Source: Sweltsa coloradensis (taxonomy: Eukaryota; Arthropoda; Insecta; Plecoptera; Chloroperlidae). Taken from it: a DNA stretch of 64,000 nucleotides. The translations under genes were made by a program, and so were the position numbers. The stretch lies in contig JAMZAV010002028.1 in NCBI GenBank assembly GCA_024449915.1, positions 1 to 64,000 of the forward strand. Direction: 5' to 3'. Below the pieces are notes generated by a model that saw only the letters and a program-made list of their open reading frames with translations, had not been told where the DNA came from and did no database searches. Shown here piece after piece: positions 1-12,100 of this stretch (position 1 is the first letter of the stretch; each line of letters starts with the position of its first letter).

Positions 1-3000
1 ATCCGTTGGGGCAATCTTCACTGGCATAAGTTCCTATAGATAGACGTGTTGATTACAAGCAGTTCCCGTTTTGTTCTTTAATTATAACAAAACCCCAACA
101 ATAGTCAGTTCCATTGATTAACCTACTGAAATGATCAATTTCTATCCGATTTCACAATGAAAGGTTATTGTCAATGAAAAACCCTTTAATATTCTACAAA
201 GGAAATATAAATAAACGAGTCGGACCCAAAATTTGACAAATTTGCAAAGGCTTTCCCTTTTTGAATTTTTTAATGAAAAAATGAAATGCACGATGGGCAA
301 TTCTATCACCCGGTATAAGTACTCTATAGATAGACGTGTTTTTTTGACAAAGGACAGTTCCCGGTTTTTCTTTATTTAATTAAAACAAAACCCCCCAAAC
401 AATAGTCCCAGTTTCCCAAATTCGATTAACCTAAGGTAAAGGTCTCAATTTCTATCCGATTTCACAATGAATAGGTTATGTGTCAATGGAAGAACCCCCT
501 TATTAATATTCTACAAGAAAATATAAATATCGAGTCGGACCCAAAATCGACAAATTTGCAAAGGGGTTAGCCTTTGTGAATTTTTTAATGAAAAAATGAA
601 ATGCACGTTGGGGCAATTCTATCACTGGCTATAAGTACTCTATAGATAGACGTGTTGATTGACAAAGACAGTTCCCGGTTTTGTTCTTTAATTTAATAAC
701 AAACCCCCAACCAAAAGCCTAGTTCCCATTCGATTAACCTACTGTAAATGACTCAATTTCTATCCGATTTCACAATGAATAGGTTATTTGTCAATGAAGA
801 ACCCCCTAAATTTAAATTTCTACAAGAAAATAAATATCGAGTCGGACCAAAATCGACAAATTTGCAAAGGGTTTTGCCTTTGTGAATTTTTTAATGAAAA
901 ATGAAATGGCACGTTGGGGCAATTCTATCACTGGCTATATAATTCTCTATAGATAGACGTGTTATTTTCAAAGACGTTCCCGGTTTTTGTTCTTTAATTT
1001 ATAACAAACCCCAACCAATAGTCCAGTTCCCATTTTTAACCACTGAAATGACTCAATTTTTTATCCGATTTCACATGAATAGGTTATTTGTCAATGGAAG
1101 AACTCCCTTATTAATATTCTACAAGAAATATAAAATATCGAGTCGGACCAAAATCGACAAATTTGCAAAGGTCCTTTTGTGAATTTTTTAATGAAAAAAT
1201 GAAATGACGTTGGGGCAATTCTCACTGGGCTATAAGTACTCTATAGATAGACGTGTTATTGACAAAGACAGTTCCCGGTTTTGTTCTTTAATTTTTAAAA
1301 ACAAAACCCCAACCAATAGTCCAGTTCCATTATTAACCTAATGTAATACTCAATTCTATTCCGATTTCACAATGAATAGGTTATTTGTCAATGGAAGAAC
1401 CCCCTTATTAAATTCTAAAAAAATATAAATATCGAGTCGGAACCCAAAATCGACAAATTTGCAAAGGGGTTAAACCTTTGTGAATTTTTTAATGAAAAAT
1501 TTAAATGCACGTTGGGGCAATTCTTCACTGGCTATAAGTTTCTCTATAGATAGACGTGTTTTATTGACAAGACAGTTCCCGGTTTTTTTTAAATTAATTT
1601 AAAAAAACCCCAACCCAAAAACCAGTTCCCATTCGATTAACCTACTGTAAATTTACTCAAATTTTTATCCGATTTCACAATGAAGAGGTTATTTGTCAAG
1701 GGAAAACCCCCCCTTATTAATATTCTACAAGAAAATAAAAAAAATCGAGTCGGACCCAAAATCGAAAAATTTTTGAAAAAAGGGGTTGGCCTTTGTGAAT
1801 TTTTTAATAAAAAAATAAAATGCACGTTGGGGCATTCTATCACGGCTATAAGTACTCTATAGATAGACGTTTTTTTGAAAAAGACATTTCCCGGTTTTGT
1901 TCTTTTTTTTAATAAAAAACCCCAAACCCCAATAGCCAGTTCCCATTCCATTAACCCTCTGTAATGCTCAATTTCTTTTTCCATTTCACAATGAAAGGTT
2001 ATTTGTAGGGAAGAACCCCCTTATTAATATTCTACAAAAAAATATAAATATGGGAGTCGGACGCAAAATGGGGAAAAAATTTGCAAAGGGGTTAGCCTTT
2101 GTGAATTTTTTTAAAAAAAAAAATAAAAATAACGTTGGGGAAATTCTATCACTGGTTTAAAAGTATCTAAGATGACGTGTTATTTGACAAAAAACATTTC
2201 CCCGGGTTTTTGTTTTTTAATTTTTAATAAAAAAAACCCCAACCTAGTCCATTTCCCATTCCTTTTAACCCTACTGTAAATGACTAAAATTTTCTATCCT
2301 TTTCAAAATTAAATAGGTTTTTGTAAAGGGAAGAACCCCCCTTATTAAAATTCAAAAGAAAATATAATATCGATGGACCCCAAAAATCGACAAATTTGAA
2401 AAAGGGGAAAAGCCTTTGTGAATTTTTTAATGAAAAATTAAAAATGCACTTTTGGGGCAATTCCTCACTGGTATAAGTACTTTTATAGTTTTAGACGTTT
2501 TTGATTGACAAACGTTCCCGGGTTTAAATTATTTAATTAGTAAAAAAAAACCCCATCATAGTCCAGTTCCCACGATAACCTCTGTAAATGACTAAATTTT
2601 CTATGGGATTTCACAATGAATGGGGTTATTTGTCATGGAAGAACCCCCTTATTATATTCACAAGAAAATAAAAAAATATGAGTGGGAACCCAAAATCGAC
2701 AAATTTGCAAAGGGCCTTTTGCCTTTGTAAATTTTTTTTAATGAAATATTGAAAGGGGGGGCACGTTGGGGAAATTCTATCACTGGCTATAAGTCTTAAA
2801 GAAGACGTTTGATTGACAAGGACTTTTCCCTTTTTAATTATTAATTAAAATAACAAAACCCCAAAAAATAGCCCCATTTCCCCATTTGTTTTAACCTACT
2901 GAAAAATGCCCAAAATTTCTATCCGTTTTCAAAAATGAATAGGTATTTGTAAATGGAAGAACCCCCTTAAATTAATATTCTACAAGAAAATATAAATATC

Positions 3001-4200
3001 GGTGGGACCCAAAATTTGAAAAAATTTGAAAAAAGGGGTTTTACCCTTTGTAAATTTTTTTTAATAAAAAAAGAAATCCTTTGGGGGCCATTCTATCACT
3101 GGTTTAAAAGTACATATAGATAGACGTGTTATTGACAAAGACATTTGGGTTTTGTTTTTTAATTTAATAACAAAACCCCAAAACCAATAGTCCAGTTCCC
3201 CTTCGCTTACCCACTGAAAAAAGCTAAATTTTCTATCCGATTTCAAAATAAAATGGGTTATTTGTAAATGGAAGAACCCCCTTTTTAATATTCTACAAGA
3301 AATATAAATATCGAGTCGGACCCAAAATCGAAAAAATTTGCAAAGGGTTAGCCTTTGTGAATTTTTTGATGAAAAAATGAAATGCCGTTGGGGCAATTCT
3401 ACCCCTGGTAAAGACCTATAGTTAGACGTGTTGATTGACAATGACATTTTCCCCGGTTTTGTTTTTTTAAATTTAATAACAAAACCCCAACCCAAAATTT
3501 CCATTTCCCATTCAATTAACGACTGTAAATGACTCAATTTCTATCCGTTTTTCACATTAAATAGGTTATTTGTCAATGGAAGAACCGTCTTTTTAAATAT
3601 TTCTCAAGAAAATATAAATATCGAGTCGGACCTTAATCGCTAATTTGAAAAGGGGGGTTAGTTTTTGTGAATTTTTTAATGAAAAATGAAAGGCACATGG
3701 GGGCAATTCTATTACGGGCTATAATCTCTATAGATAGACGTGTTGTTTTACAAAGACAGTTCCCGGGTTTTTTGTTTTTTAAATTAAATAAAAAAAAAAA
3801 ACAGTCCGTTCCCTTTCGATTAATTACTGTAAATGCTAATTTCTATCCTTTCACTGAATAGGTTTATTTTTTAATGGAAGAACCCCCTTATTAATATTCT
3901 TCAAGAAAATAAAAAATTTCGAGTCTCCCATAATCGACAAATTTGCAAAAGCCTTTGTGTTTTTTTAATAAAAAAAATGAAATGCACGTTGGGAAATTCT
4001 TCACTGGCTAAAAGTACTCTATATAGACGTTTTATTGAAAATGAAAATTTCCCCGGGTTTTGTTCTTTTTTTAAATAACAAAAAACCCCAACCAAATAGA
4101 TCAGTTCTATTCGTTTAACCTACTGTGAATGATTAAATTTTCTTTTATATTTCAATGAAAAGGTTTTTGTCATAGTAGAACCCCCTTTCAATATTGTCAT
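1..4200. repeat. ~307-bp satellite array, about 14 units
   Basis: Head-to-tail repeat. The landmark TAGACGTGTT (or a close variant) recurs near 41, 331, 647, 953, 1248, 1551, 1861, 2174, 2491, 2801, 3121, 3422, 3735 and 4021, i.e. every 285-318 bp. Other blocks such as AATATCGAGTCGGACC and the AACCTACTGTAAATGACTCA block recur in the same order. Units differ mostly by homopolymer gains, losses and substitutions, which is more like poor consensus than ordinary divergence. The open frames inside (up to 158 codons) shift between units and are not genes. Confidence 0.95.
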
Positions 4201-4871
4201 GAAAAACAGGGTACTTTACCCTTGTTACTAGCTTTTCCATAAGGATGGTTTTTTTTGCCTGGTTTTATGGTTGCACCTGTCGCAATCTCTGTAAACAACG
4301 AATGTTTTGGTTGCTACATAGGGAAGGGGCGACTTTGTTAATTTGACCAAAAATAACAGTTACGTTCGTGTTGATTTTTGGAAGTATACGAACGTAGTAC
4401 AACAGTTTTTACTAGGATTATTATTGAGGCCAGGAGGGGAGTTTCCATACTTTACATCTTGAAGACGATGGTGGGAGTTAGGAGAATTCACGTGTTTGGC
4501 GACCAGACATGGGAAAATCCAGGATGGGACGAAGGAGGGGGGTGCTAACAATGGACTTGAGCCTCATGGGAGGGGAGAGTGCGAGGAGTCAGGGGTTCGA
4601 GGCTTGGTGGTGACCAAAGGGCGAGCGGAACGGGGAGTTGTACTTCGGCTTGCATGAAGACAAGGTGTCTTCTGCCGATCCGAGGACCAACCCAAGCGGA
4701 TCGATCATCATCAGGACTAGGTGTTCTAACCGAGGTGACGAGCTAAGAGCTATCAAGAGCAAGAGAGAGAGAGAGTGCAAGCTACAACAGGTCAAGAGAG
4801 TAGCAGGAGACAACCCCATCGCCAACGTTCATCAACGCCCACCCCCAACGACGATCACCGACGCCTACCGT
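4201..4871. other. Unique spacer between satellite blocks
   Basis: About 670 bp unrelated to the 307-bp satellite, moderately GC-rich toward 4550-4860. I see no gene, splice-bounded exon or recognised repeat. It sits between the main array and one detached satellite fragment. Confidence 0.5.
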
Positions 4872-4955
4872 CTACAAGAAAATATAAATATCGAGTCGGA
4901 CCCGTTATCGACAAATTTGCAAAGGGGTTAGCCTTTGTGATTTTTTAATAAAACT
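4872..4955. repeat. Detached fragment of the 307-bp satellite
   Basis: Matches the satellite block TCTACAAGAAAATATAAATA through GGTTAGCCTTTGTGA with fewer errors than most units of the main array. It ends abruptly in a GT-rich minisatellite. Confidence 0.85.
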
Positions 4956-4969
4956 AGCGCTTTCCTGTC

Positions 4970-5205
4970 CTGATGTGTGTTGTGTGTGGTAGTCTTCTCT
5001 GTGACGATGACGGCGTGCTTCCTTGTTCTTAATCGTGAGTGTGTGTGTGTGAGTTTTTTCCTTTGCCCGATACGACGCGCGCCTTTCATGTCTTACTCGT
5101 GAGTGTGTGTGTGTGAGTCTTCCTGTGACGATGACGGCGCCTTCATGTCTTATCGTGAGTGTGTGTGTGAGTCTTCCTGTGACGGTGACGGCGCCTTCAT
5201 GTCTA
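4970..5205. repeat. Minisatellite, ~55-62-bp units, about 4 copies
   Basis: Repeated pattern GTGAGTGTGTGTGTGAGTCT followed by TCCTGTGACGATGACGGCGC and TTCATGTCTTA. Units are clear at 5034-5098, 5099-5155 and 5156-5205, with a weaker one at 4970-5033. The open frames over it are by-products of the repeat. Confidence 0.8.
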
Positions 5206-5834
5206 ATCTCCTGTGCAATTGGGGCAATTTTGCATCTTGTACTAGCATACTACAGATTTCCGCTGTTGGCGTGGTCAGTAATGGACGGTTCAGTCAGCTC
5301 AACCCGTTTGGTTTAAATATCGCTTCAATCTCTCACCAGAACTGATGTATTAATTAGCTCCAGCCTCATCAGTCACCTGTTGTTTGGCAAATAATTTGCA
5401 TACATGTACGTCCGTAGGGAACATAGAGGATTTTCAGCATAATCGGTATTGTAAATCAGAAACAAAATGCAGATTTAGTTTTTATTTTTGACCTAAACTA
5501 AATACCTGTAAATTAAATTGTTGTAAAATAAAATTTTCATCGAACAATTCTGGAAAAGCTCTATTTTAGGAATATAATATATTATTATCACAATATTACT
5601 TTGTTCTCACACTGAAGTAGGCTATCATGTTAAGAATGACACATCTTGATTCAAGTTGATAGATAATAAACAAGCATCCCTGAATCACACTAAAATACTT
5701 GTCCAGTGTTTTCAAGCGCACTCTCAGTACTAACTTCGAGTCCAAACAACCTGGTTTCTTGAGTGTCTCAGTGTCCACAACACGGAACGTACGACTCATC
5801 CAGTCTTGTGAAGTATAATGTGCTGGTGTGATCC
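5206..5834. other. No recognisable feature (3' flank of prdm13)
   Basis: AT-rich single-copy-looking sequence downstream of the prdm13 stop, so it could hold the 3' UTR. AATATAATATATTA at 5571-5584 is AT-rich, but no convincing AATAAA plus GT-rich element pair stands out. Confidence 0.4.
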
Positions 5835-6050
5835 CCACAGGACTCCCAGGACTCCCAGGACTACTCTGACTGGAAAGATGTTGCTCCAGGACCTCGCTTC
5901 TCCAGGACCTCACCCCACAGGACTCCCAGGACTCCCAGGACTACTCTGACTGGAAACAGGCTGCTCCAGGACCCTCGCTTCTCCAGGACCTCCCACAGGA
6001 CTCCCAGGACTCCCAGGACTACTCTGACTGGAAACAGGCTGCTCCAGCCC
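5835..6050. repeat. Minisatellite in the last coding exon of prdm13, 78/80-bp unit, ~2.7 copies
   Basis: CTACTCTGACTGGAAA recurs at 5861, 5941 and 6019, each preceded by CAGGACTCCCAGGACTCCCA. The two spacings are 80 and 78 bp; only the 78-bp spacing keeps frame. Confidence 0.95.
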
Positions 6051-6123
6051 AGGGGTGTGACGGGACTTGATGTGTCTATCCAGGTCCCTCCTTCTGACCA
6101 GCACCTTGCCACACAGACCGCAC
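5910..6123 (-). CDS. prdm13: prdm13 exon 5 (finger 4 and repetitive C terminus)
   Basis: Acceptor CGTCCCCAG|GTGCGG completes Lys. It reads CGLCGKVLVRRRDLDRHIKS then RH, the last C2H2 finger, followed by a tail that repeats LEQPVSSQSSPGSPGSPVG twice and then stops at TGA 5912-5910. The tail is encoded by a ~79-bp minisatellite (5835-6050). The stop exists only because one unit is 2 bp longer than the next. Confidence 0.88.
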
Positions 6124-9100
6124 CTGGGGACGAACACCAAGGTTAGCATCATACTAAGCTCATGCGCTCAATAAAGGGTCCAGGAAAGATTCACTTGCCG
6201 TCTGGCTATTTGATGGAGTTTTTGCTTTATTTGGAGTAAGGGCGCGTCAACCGTTAGGTCATTATGCACCACTCTAGCCTAGGGGATATGGGAAGGAGGA
6301 GCCCATGCTGGTCAAAACCAGTTACGGGTAAGGGGAGGAAAGGGGGGTTCTCTCGTCGCGGTCGTCTTTGTCATCGTCATCGTTTGTTGTATCAATTGTC
6401 ATCGTCGTCGGGGAAGTCGTCAAGGGAAGGGTAAGGTGTCCCCGACGACTATTGCCAGAGCTCGCCTCTAGATTTGGGGAGAAATATACTACCCTTCATA
6501 CTAGCTGATGTTTGCGAGGTGGACTTTTTCTCTTGAATCGCCTTGTACGATTAGCAGAGCCATGCTCTGGGCCAATTCTACCCCGGGCCCAGACGGGGGC
6601 TCAATAATTTTATTAAAATTGGCCCAGAGCATGGCTCTGCTAATCGTAAAAGGAGATTCTTTGTTTATTTGGATTAAGGACGCGTCAACCGTTAGGTCAT
6701 AATGCACCACTCTAGCCTAAGGGGGGGGGGGAGGGGGGGCCCCATGCTGGTCAGAACCAGCCACGGGTAAGGGGAGGAAGGGGGGTTTCTCACGTCGCGG
6801 TTGTCATCGTCTTTGTCATCGTTCGTTGTGTCATTGTCATCATCGCCGGGGGTCGTCAAGGGAAGGGGACAAGGTCCCCGACGACGATTGTCAGAGCTCG
6901 CCTCTAGTTTCGGGGAGTAAGATACTCCTACTCCGCTCTTTCTAGCTGATGTTTACGAGGTGGACTTTTTCTCTTGAATCGCCTTTTACGATTAGCAGAG
7001 CCATGCTCTGGGCCAGTTCTACCCCGGGCCCAGACGGGGAGATGTGGAGAGGAGGGTCTCATGCAGGTCAGAACCTGCCACGGGTAGGGGGAGGAATGTT
7101 CAAGTATTGTCATTTGTTGCAAACAGGCATTGCTCAGATCATTTTTTTAAATAGTAAAGGATGGGACTTCGTGTTCCTGAATCTCCATCCAAAATCAAAT
7201 CAAGAGACACTCTCTCTAGCCTCGAACCCATGATATTCAACATCTATAGTAGAATAGATCCCCAGTCATTGGTCCACTGGCGTGAAAATTTGAAGCCATC
7301 TTGAATAGGTCAGTTTGCATGTTGAAGTAGATGGGAGCGATTTGTTGCCCAAATATTTTTCAAGATGACTGTCAGGTTGACAGGTGAGCATTCTAGCCAT
7401 TAACACCAAATGAATACTAAATTCTCTTATCTAATAACTTCTTATAGTATTGTTTCTGTTTTTTCAATCCCATGCTGTACAAACTAAAACCATATCAAAC
7501 AATCCAGAAAAAAATACTCAATCGTATTTAAAACATAATGTAAATCATAAATTGAATCGTCAAATCGCCATCTCGAATAGGTCAGATTGACGCTTCAATG
7601 TGGTACGCTCGCGCCTGTATGGACGTATTGGAGACTGGGGATCTATAGCCTACTATGTAGATGTTTAATATCATTGCTCGAACCTCCATTGCCAGTATTG
7701 CCAACACTTCACAGCTCTGGACTTACTTGTAGGGTGTCGCCCCCTCTGCATTGCTCGAACCTCTATTGACAGTATTGCCAACACTTCCTAGATGTGGACT
7801 TACTTGTAGGGTGTCGCCCCCTCGGCATTGCTCGAACCTCTATTGCCAGTATTGCCAACACTTCACAGCTCTGGACTTACTTGTAGGGTGTCGCCCCCTC
7901 GGCATTGCTCGAACCTCTATTGCCAGTATTGCCAACACTCCACAGATGTGGAACTTACTTGTAGGGTGTCGCCCCCTCGGCATGGCTCGAACCTCTATTG
8001 CCAGTATTGCCAACAATTCCTAGATGTGGACTTACTTGTAGGGTGTCGCCCCCTCGGCATTGCTCGAACCTCTATTGCCAGTATTGCCAACACTTCCACA
8101 GATGTGGACTTACTTGTAGGGTGTCGCCCCCTCGGCATTGCTCGAACCTCTATTGCCAGTATTGCCAACACTCCACAGATGTGGACTTACTTGTAGGGTG
8201 TCGCCCCCTCGGCATTGCTCGAACCTCTATTGCCAGTATTGCCAACACTTCACAGCTCTGGACTTACTTGTAGGGTGTCGCCCCCTCGGCATTGCTCGAA
8301 CCTCTATTGCCAGTATTGCCAACACTTCACAGCTCTGGACTTACTTGTAGGGTGTCGCCCCCTCTGCATGCAGCCGCACGTGCTTGTTCAGGTTGCTGGG
8401 GTCTCCAAAGGGTCTCAGACAATACTTGCACTGCAGAGGTTTGAAGCCAGTGTGGGTCCTGCAACAGTACCACAAGCATTAATAAGCAGAGAGAATATCA
8501 CCTATCAGATTCATCAGGTGGCTGTGAAAATTATTGTGGAGAAATCTAATAGAAATCATCAACAAAAATAAAATATATTATGGAAATCAATCCAGAAATT
8601 AAAAAAGGCCATCTCAGTGGGGTATCGAACCCCGGTCTCACAATACTTTTTGTTTTTTCTACCAAATGATCAGGGATTGAGGAAAATGACGACTTGAGAA
8701 ACTAGGGTGCTTCAACCGGTTAGGTCATTTTGCACCGCATGTAATATTAAAAGTTAAAGATGAGTTTTTAAGGTGTGTCTGATGATTACTTTGTTTTTTA
8801 AGTTCACAAAAGAAAAGAAAATAATAGGCTATTGTTGATAGGAAAACAAAAGAAAAATTATTTATTTGAATGAAAATATTGTTTCTTTTTTCTTTTTTTC
8901 TTTGTTTATTTGGATAAAGTGCACGTCAACCGTCAGGTCATAATGCACCACTCTAGCCTAAGGGTGGGGAGGAGGAGCCCATGCTGGTCAGAACCAGCCA
9001 TGGGTAAGGGAAGAAAGGGGGGTTCTCACGTCGCGGTTGTCATCGTCTTTGTCATTGTTCGTGGTGTCATTGTCATCGTCGTCGGGAAGGTAGTCAAGGG

Positions 9101-12100
9101 AAGTGGAAGTGGGAGGTGTCCCCGACGACGATTGCCAGAGCTCGCCTCTAGTTTCTGTGAGTAAAATACTACCCCTCTTACTAGCTGATGTTTGCGTGGT
9201 GGACTTTTTCTCTTTAATCGCCTTGTACGATTAGCAGAGTCGTGCTCTGGGCCATCTCCCCCGGGCCCAGACGGGAGAAAAGACAATACAAAAAGAAAGA
9301 AAAAAAATCAGTGAAAATGTAGGATATTACTAACATTAAATATTTGTCAAATCATTGTTTCATATATTTTGATACCCAACGTAGCCTAGGGGCCTACACA
9401 GCGTTGTTGCAAGTTGGGCCAAAGAATTTTTGTTCAGTATTATTTTTTATTTTAAAAAATCCCAATCAGAATATGTAATTTGTTTTTTCAAATTCCATAA
9501 AAAGTCATGGGTCTTATAGGCCTACTCACGTGGCTAGCAGACGAGTTTGTTGCGCTAGGGGAAAGAACGACGCGAGAAACTAGGGCGCTTCAACCGTCTA
9601 GGTCATTTTACGCCGCCTGTGATAATGAAAGATGATGAGATGAGTTAATGGTGTGTTTGATGATTAGGTTGTTTTTTTTTTTTAAAAAAAAGGTTATAAT
9701 ATTATATATAACATAATAACACAAATAATAACATTAAATATAACAATTTATTATATTGTTTTCTAAGTTTATAAAATAATTAAATGGTGATGGTTTTGGC
9801 AGTAGTCACAAAAGTAAAAAGGCAAAAACCATTGGAGCTTGATTATAATGGACTTCAAGCTAAATGTAGCAATGATATAACCAACACCATGATGCTGCAA
9901 GTATAGGTTTTTGTTTATTTAAATTAAGGACGCGTCAACCGTTCGATCATTATGCACCACTCTATCCTAGGGGATATGGGTAGGAGGGGGAGGGGGGGCT
10001 ATGCTAGTCAGCACCAGCCACGGGTAGGGGTGGAAGGGGGTTCTCACGTCGCGGTCGTCATCGGTCTTGTCATCGTACAACTCTTAGTTGAGATAGGGAG
10101 GTAAACTAACCTGATGTGAATCTTGAGCCCGTACTTCCTGGAGTAAACCTTCCCGCAGTAGATGCAGAGATGACCTTGCTTCGACCTTCCAAGGTTACTG
10201 ACCAGCGTCTCCATCTGCGAGGCGTGGTGGAAGTAGTTCGCCGCGGTGTCCGCTAGATGGGACGAGTGAGGCGCCAGGAGCTCGTTCGTCTGGCGGCCAT
10301 TTGCTAACTGCGTCCCCGCCATCTTGTAGACCGCGCCGGTCATGCGCAGAACGGGCGTGGGCTTCTCGTACAGAGGCGGGTACGCGTCTACACTTGTGAG
10401 GAAACTGAATGCGGACATGTTTGAGGGGTGTTCACCGGTGACGCTCTGAATCTTGAGCTTTAGATTGTCGTTTAGTAAGTCTTTGCTCAGGTTCGAGTGA
10501 CCACTGGACAAGAGCGAGCGCTTCCAGTAGGGTTTGAAGGCAGAGTGACGTATGGTAGTGGTTCGCGGAGTCTTTAGTGTGTGCGGTTCCACCGGTCTCT
10601 CCTGGGACGTCGACGTGGACGGAGACGACCGAGAGGAAGAGTCTTCGGGTTCGAGAGTCGACGTCTTCAGCTCGAAGCGGAAGGTCGTCGTGTCGACTTC
10701 GGGTTCTTCCGGGAGGTGCCGGGCTCGGTGGCTCACCAGGGTCGTGAGGTTGAGGATCTGGGGGGAGGGGGAGGGGAGGAGCCTGGCGTACAGCTGGCTC
10801 ATGGGCAGCTGGTCACACTGCAGGGCGAGGTGAAGCTTCAGCGGGTTGGGCGTCTCGAAGCTGCGGCCGCACTCGAGACACACGTATCGCTTGTCACCTG
10901 CAAGAAACACGCGGGAACATTAGCGATTACATCGCCCTTCATACAGAGTTAAATTACAACATTGAGTGCATTTCTAGCGACGACGTGAGAAACTAGGGCG
11001 CTTCAACTGGATGGGTCAAATGGCGCCGCATGTCATATTGAACGATAAGGAATGAGTTTATGGTGTGTTTGATGATTATATGGTTTTCTAAGCTTATATA
11101 AAAGAATAGAAAATGATGGTGATGATGGTAATAGCGAACTAAAAGGTCTTTCTTCGAATGGAAATAAATTTAAAAAGGAAATGTGTAAGTTTTGATGTGA
11201 ATGACATTGTGTTAAAAAAAATTACATTGAATGTGAAATTAAGAAAGCTTGTCGTGTTCATAATGATAGTAGTTCTTCATGGGATAGATCAAATTGGGTG
11301 CGCAAATGCATCATATTTGGTAAATTCTTCTTCTTGGTTTGGTTGTTACATTGCTTACATATGATTAATGGTTATAATTACATCACATGTGTCACATCTG
11401 GAAACAACCTTTTCTCTGGTTAAGAGATACCCGTGAGTAAATTAAGTTTTTTAGTTTATTTGGATTAAGGGCGCGTCAACCGTTAGGTCATAATGCACCA
11501 CTCTAGCCTAGGAGGGGGGGAGGGGGGAAGGGGCCCATGCAGGACAGAACCAGCCACGGGTAAGGGGAGGAAAGGGTGTTCTCACGTCGCGGTCGTCATA
11601 GTCTTTGTCATCGTAAGTGGTGTCATGGTCGACATTGTCGTCGAGGGGTCGTCAAAGGAAGGGGGCAAGGTCCCCGAAGACGATTGCCTGAGCTCGCCTC
11701 TATTTTCGGGGAGTAAAATACTACTCTTTAAAGACCAGAATTTCTATGACCAATTAAAATTTATCCGTCAGTTTAAGAAGATACTCACAAGGCTTCTGAT
11801 TGATGGTTGCCATAGTGATAACAAGAAGCCTGGCAGTTACTTTTACTTGCCACTTAAACTTGACCTCACACCTTCTCTACGTGCGAGTCGAAACGTAGGA
11901 GGACGAGCTATCCCATACATACACTACTTCAATTACTATTTCTTTACATAATCAAGTCATCACCGTGGTAAAATGAGGCCTAAAGTATGATTCTATTGGC
12001 AGCCATCTATCTTCTCGAAGTTTGACCAGAGAGTACGGGAGTAATATAGTAACCAGCCAATGGTCGGTCTGCGCAGCAACAACTGCTGGGACAGGCCGCA

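Noticed and set aside
1637..4095. Open frames of 60-158 codons at the left end
   Set aside because: They lie in the 307-bp satellite, shift between units, and show no consistent frame.
7587..8571. Overlapping 60-122-codon plus-strand open frames with Cys/His-rich repeats (e.g. CQYCQH), looking like a zinc-finger protein
   Set aside because: They are the antisense of the 77-bp splice-donor array; periodic Cys comes from the repeat unit and frames shift because 77 is not a multiple of 3.
10552..10952. Plus-strand frames of 93 and 123 codons
   Set aside because: Shadow of prdm13 exon 3 on the other strand; the minus frame has zinc-finger motifs and correct splice sites.
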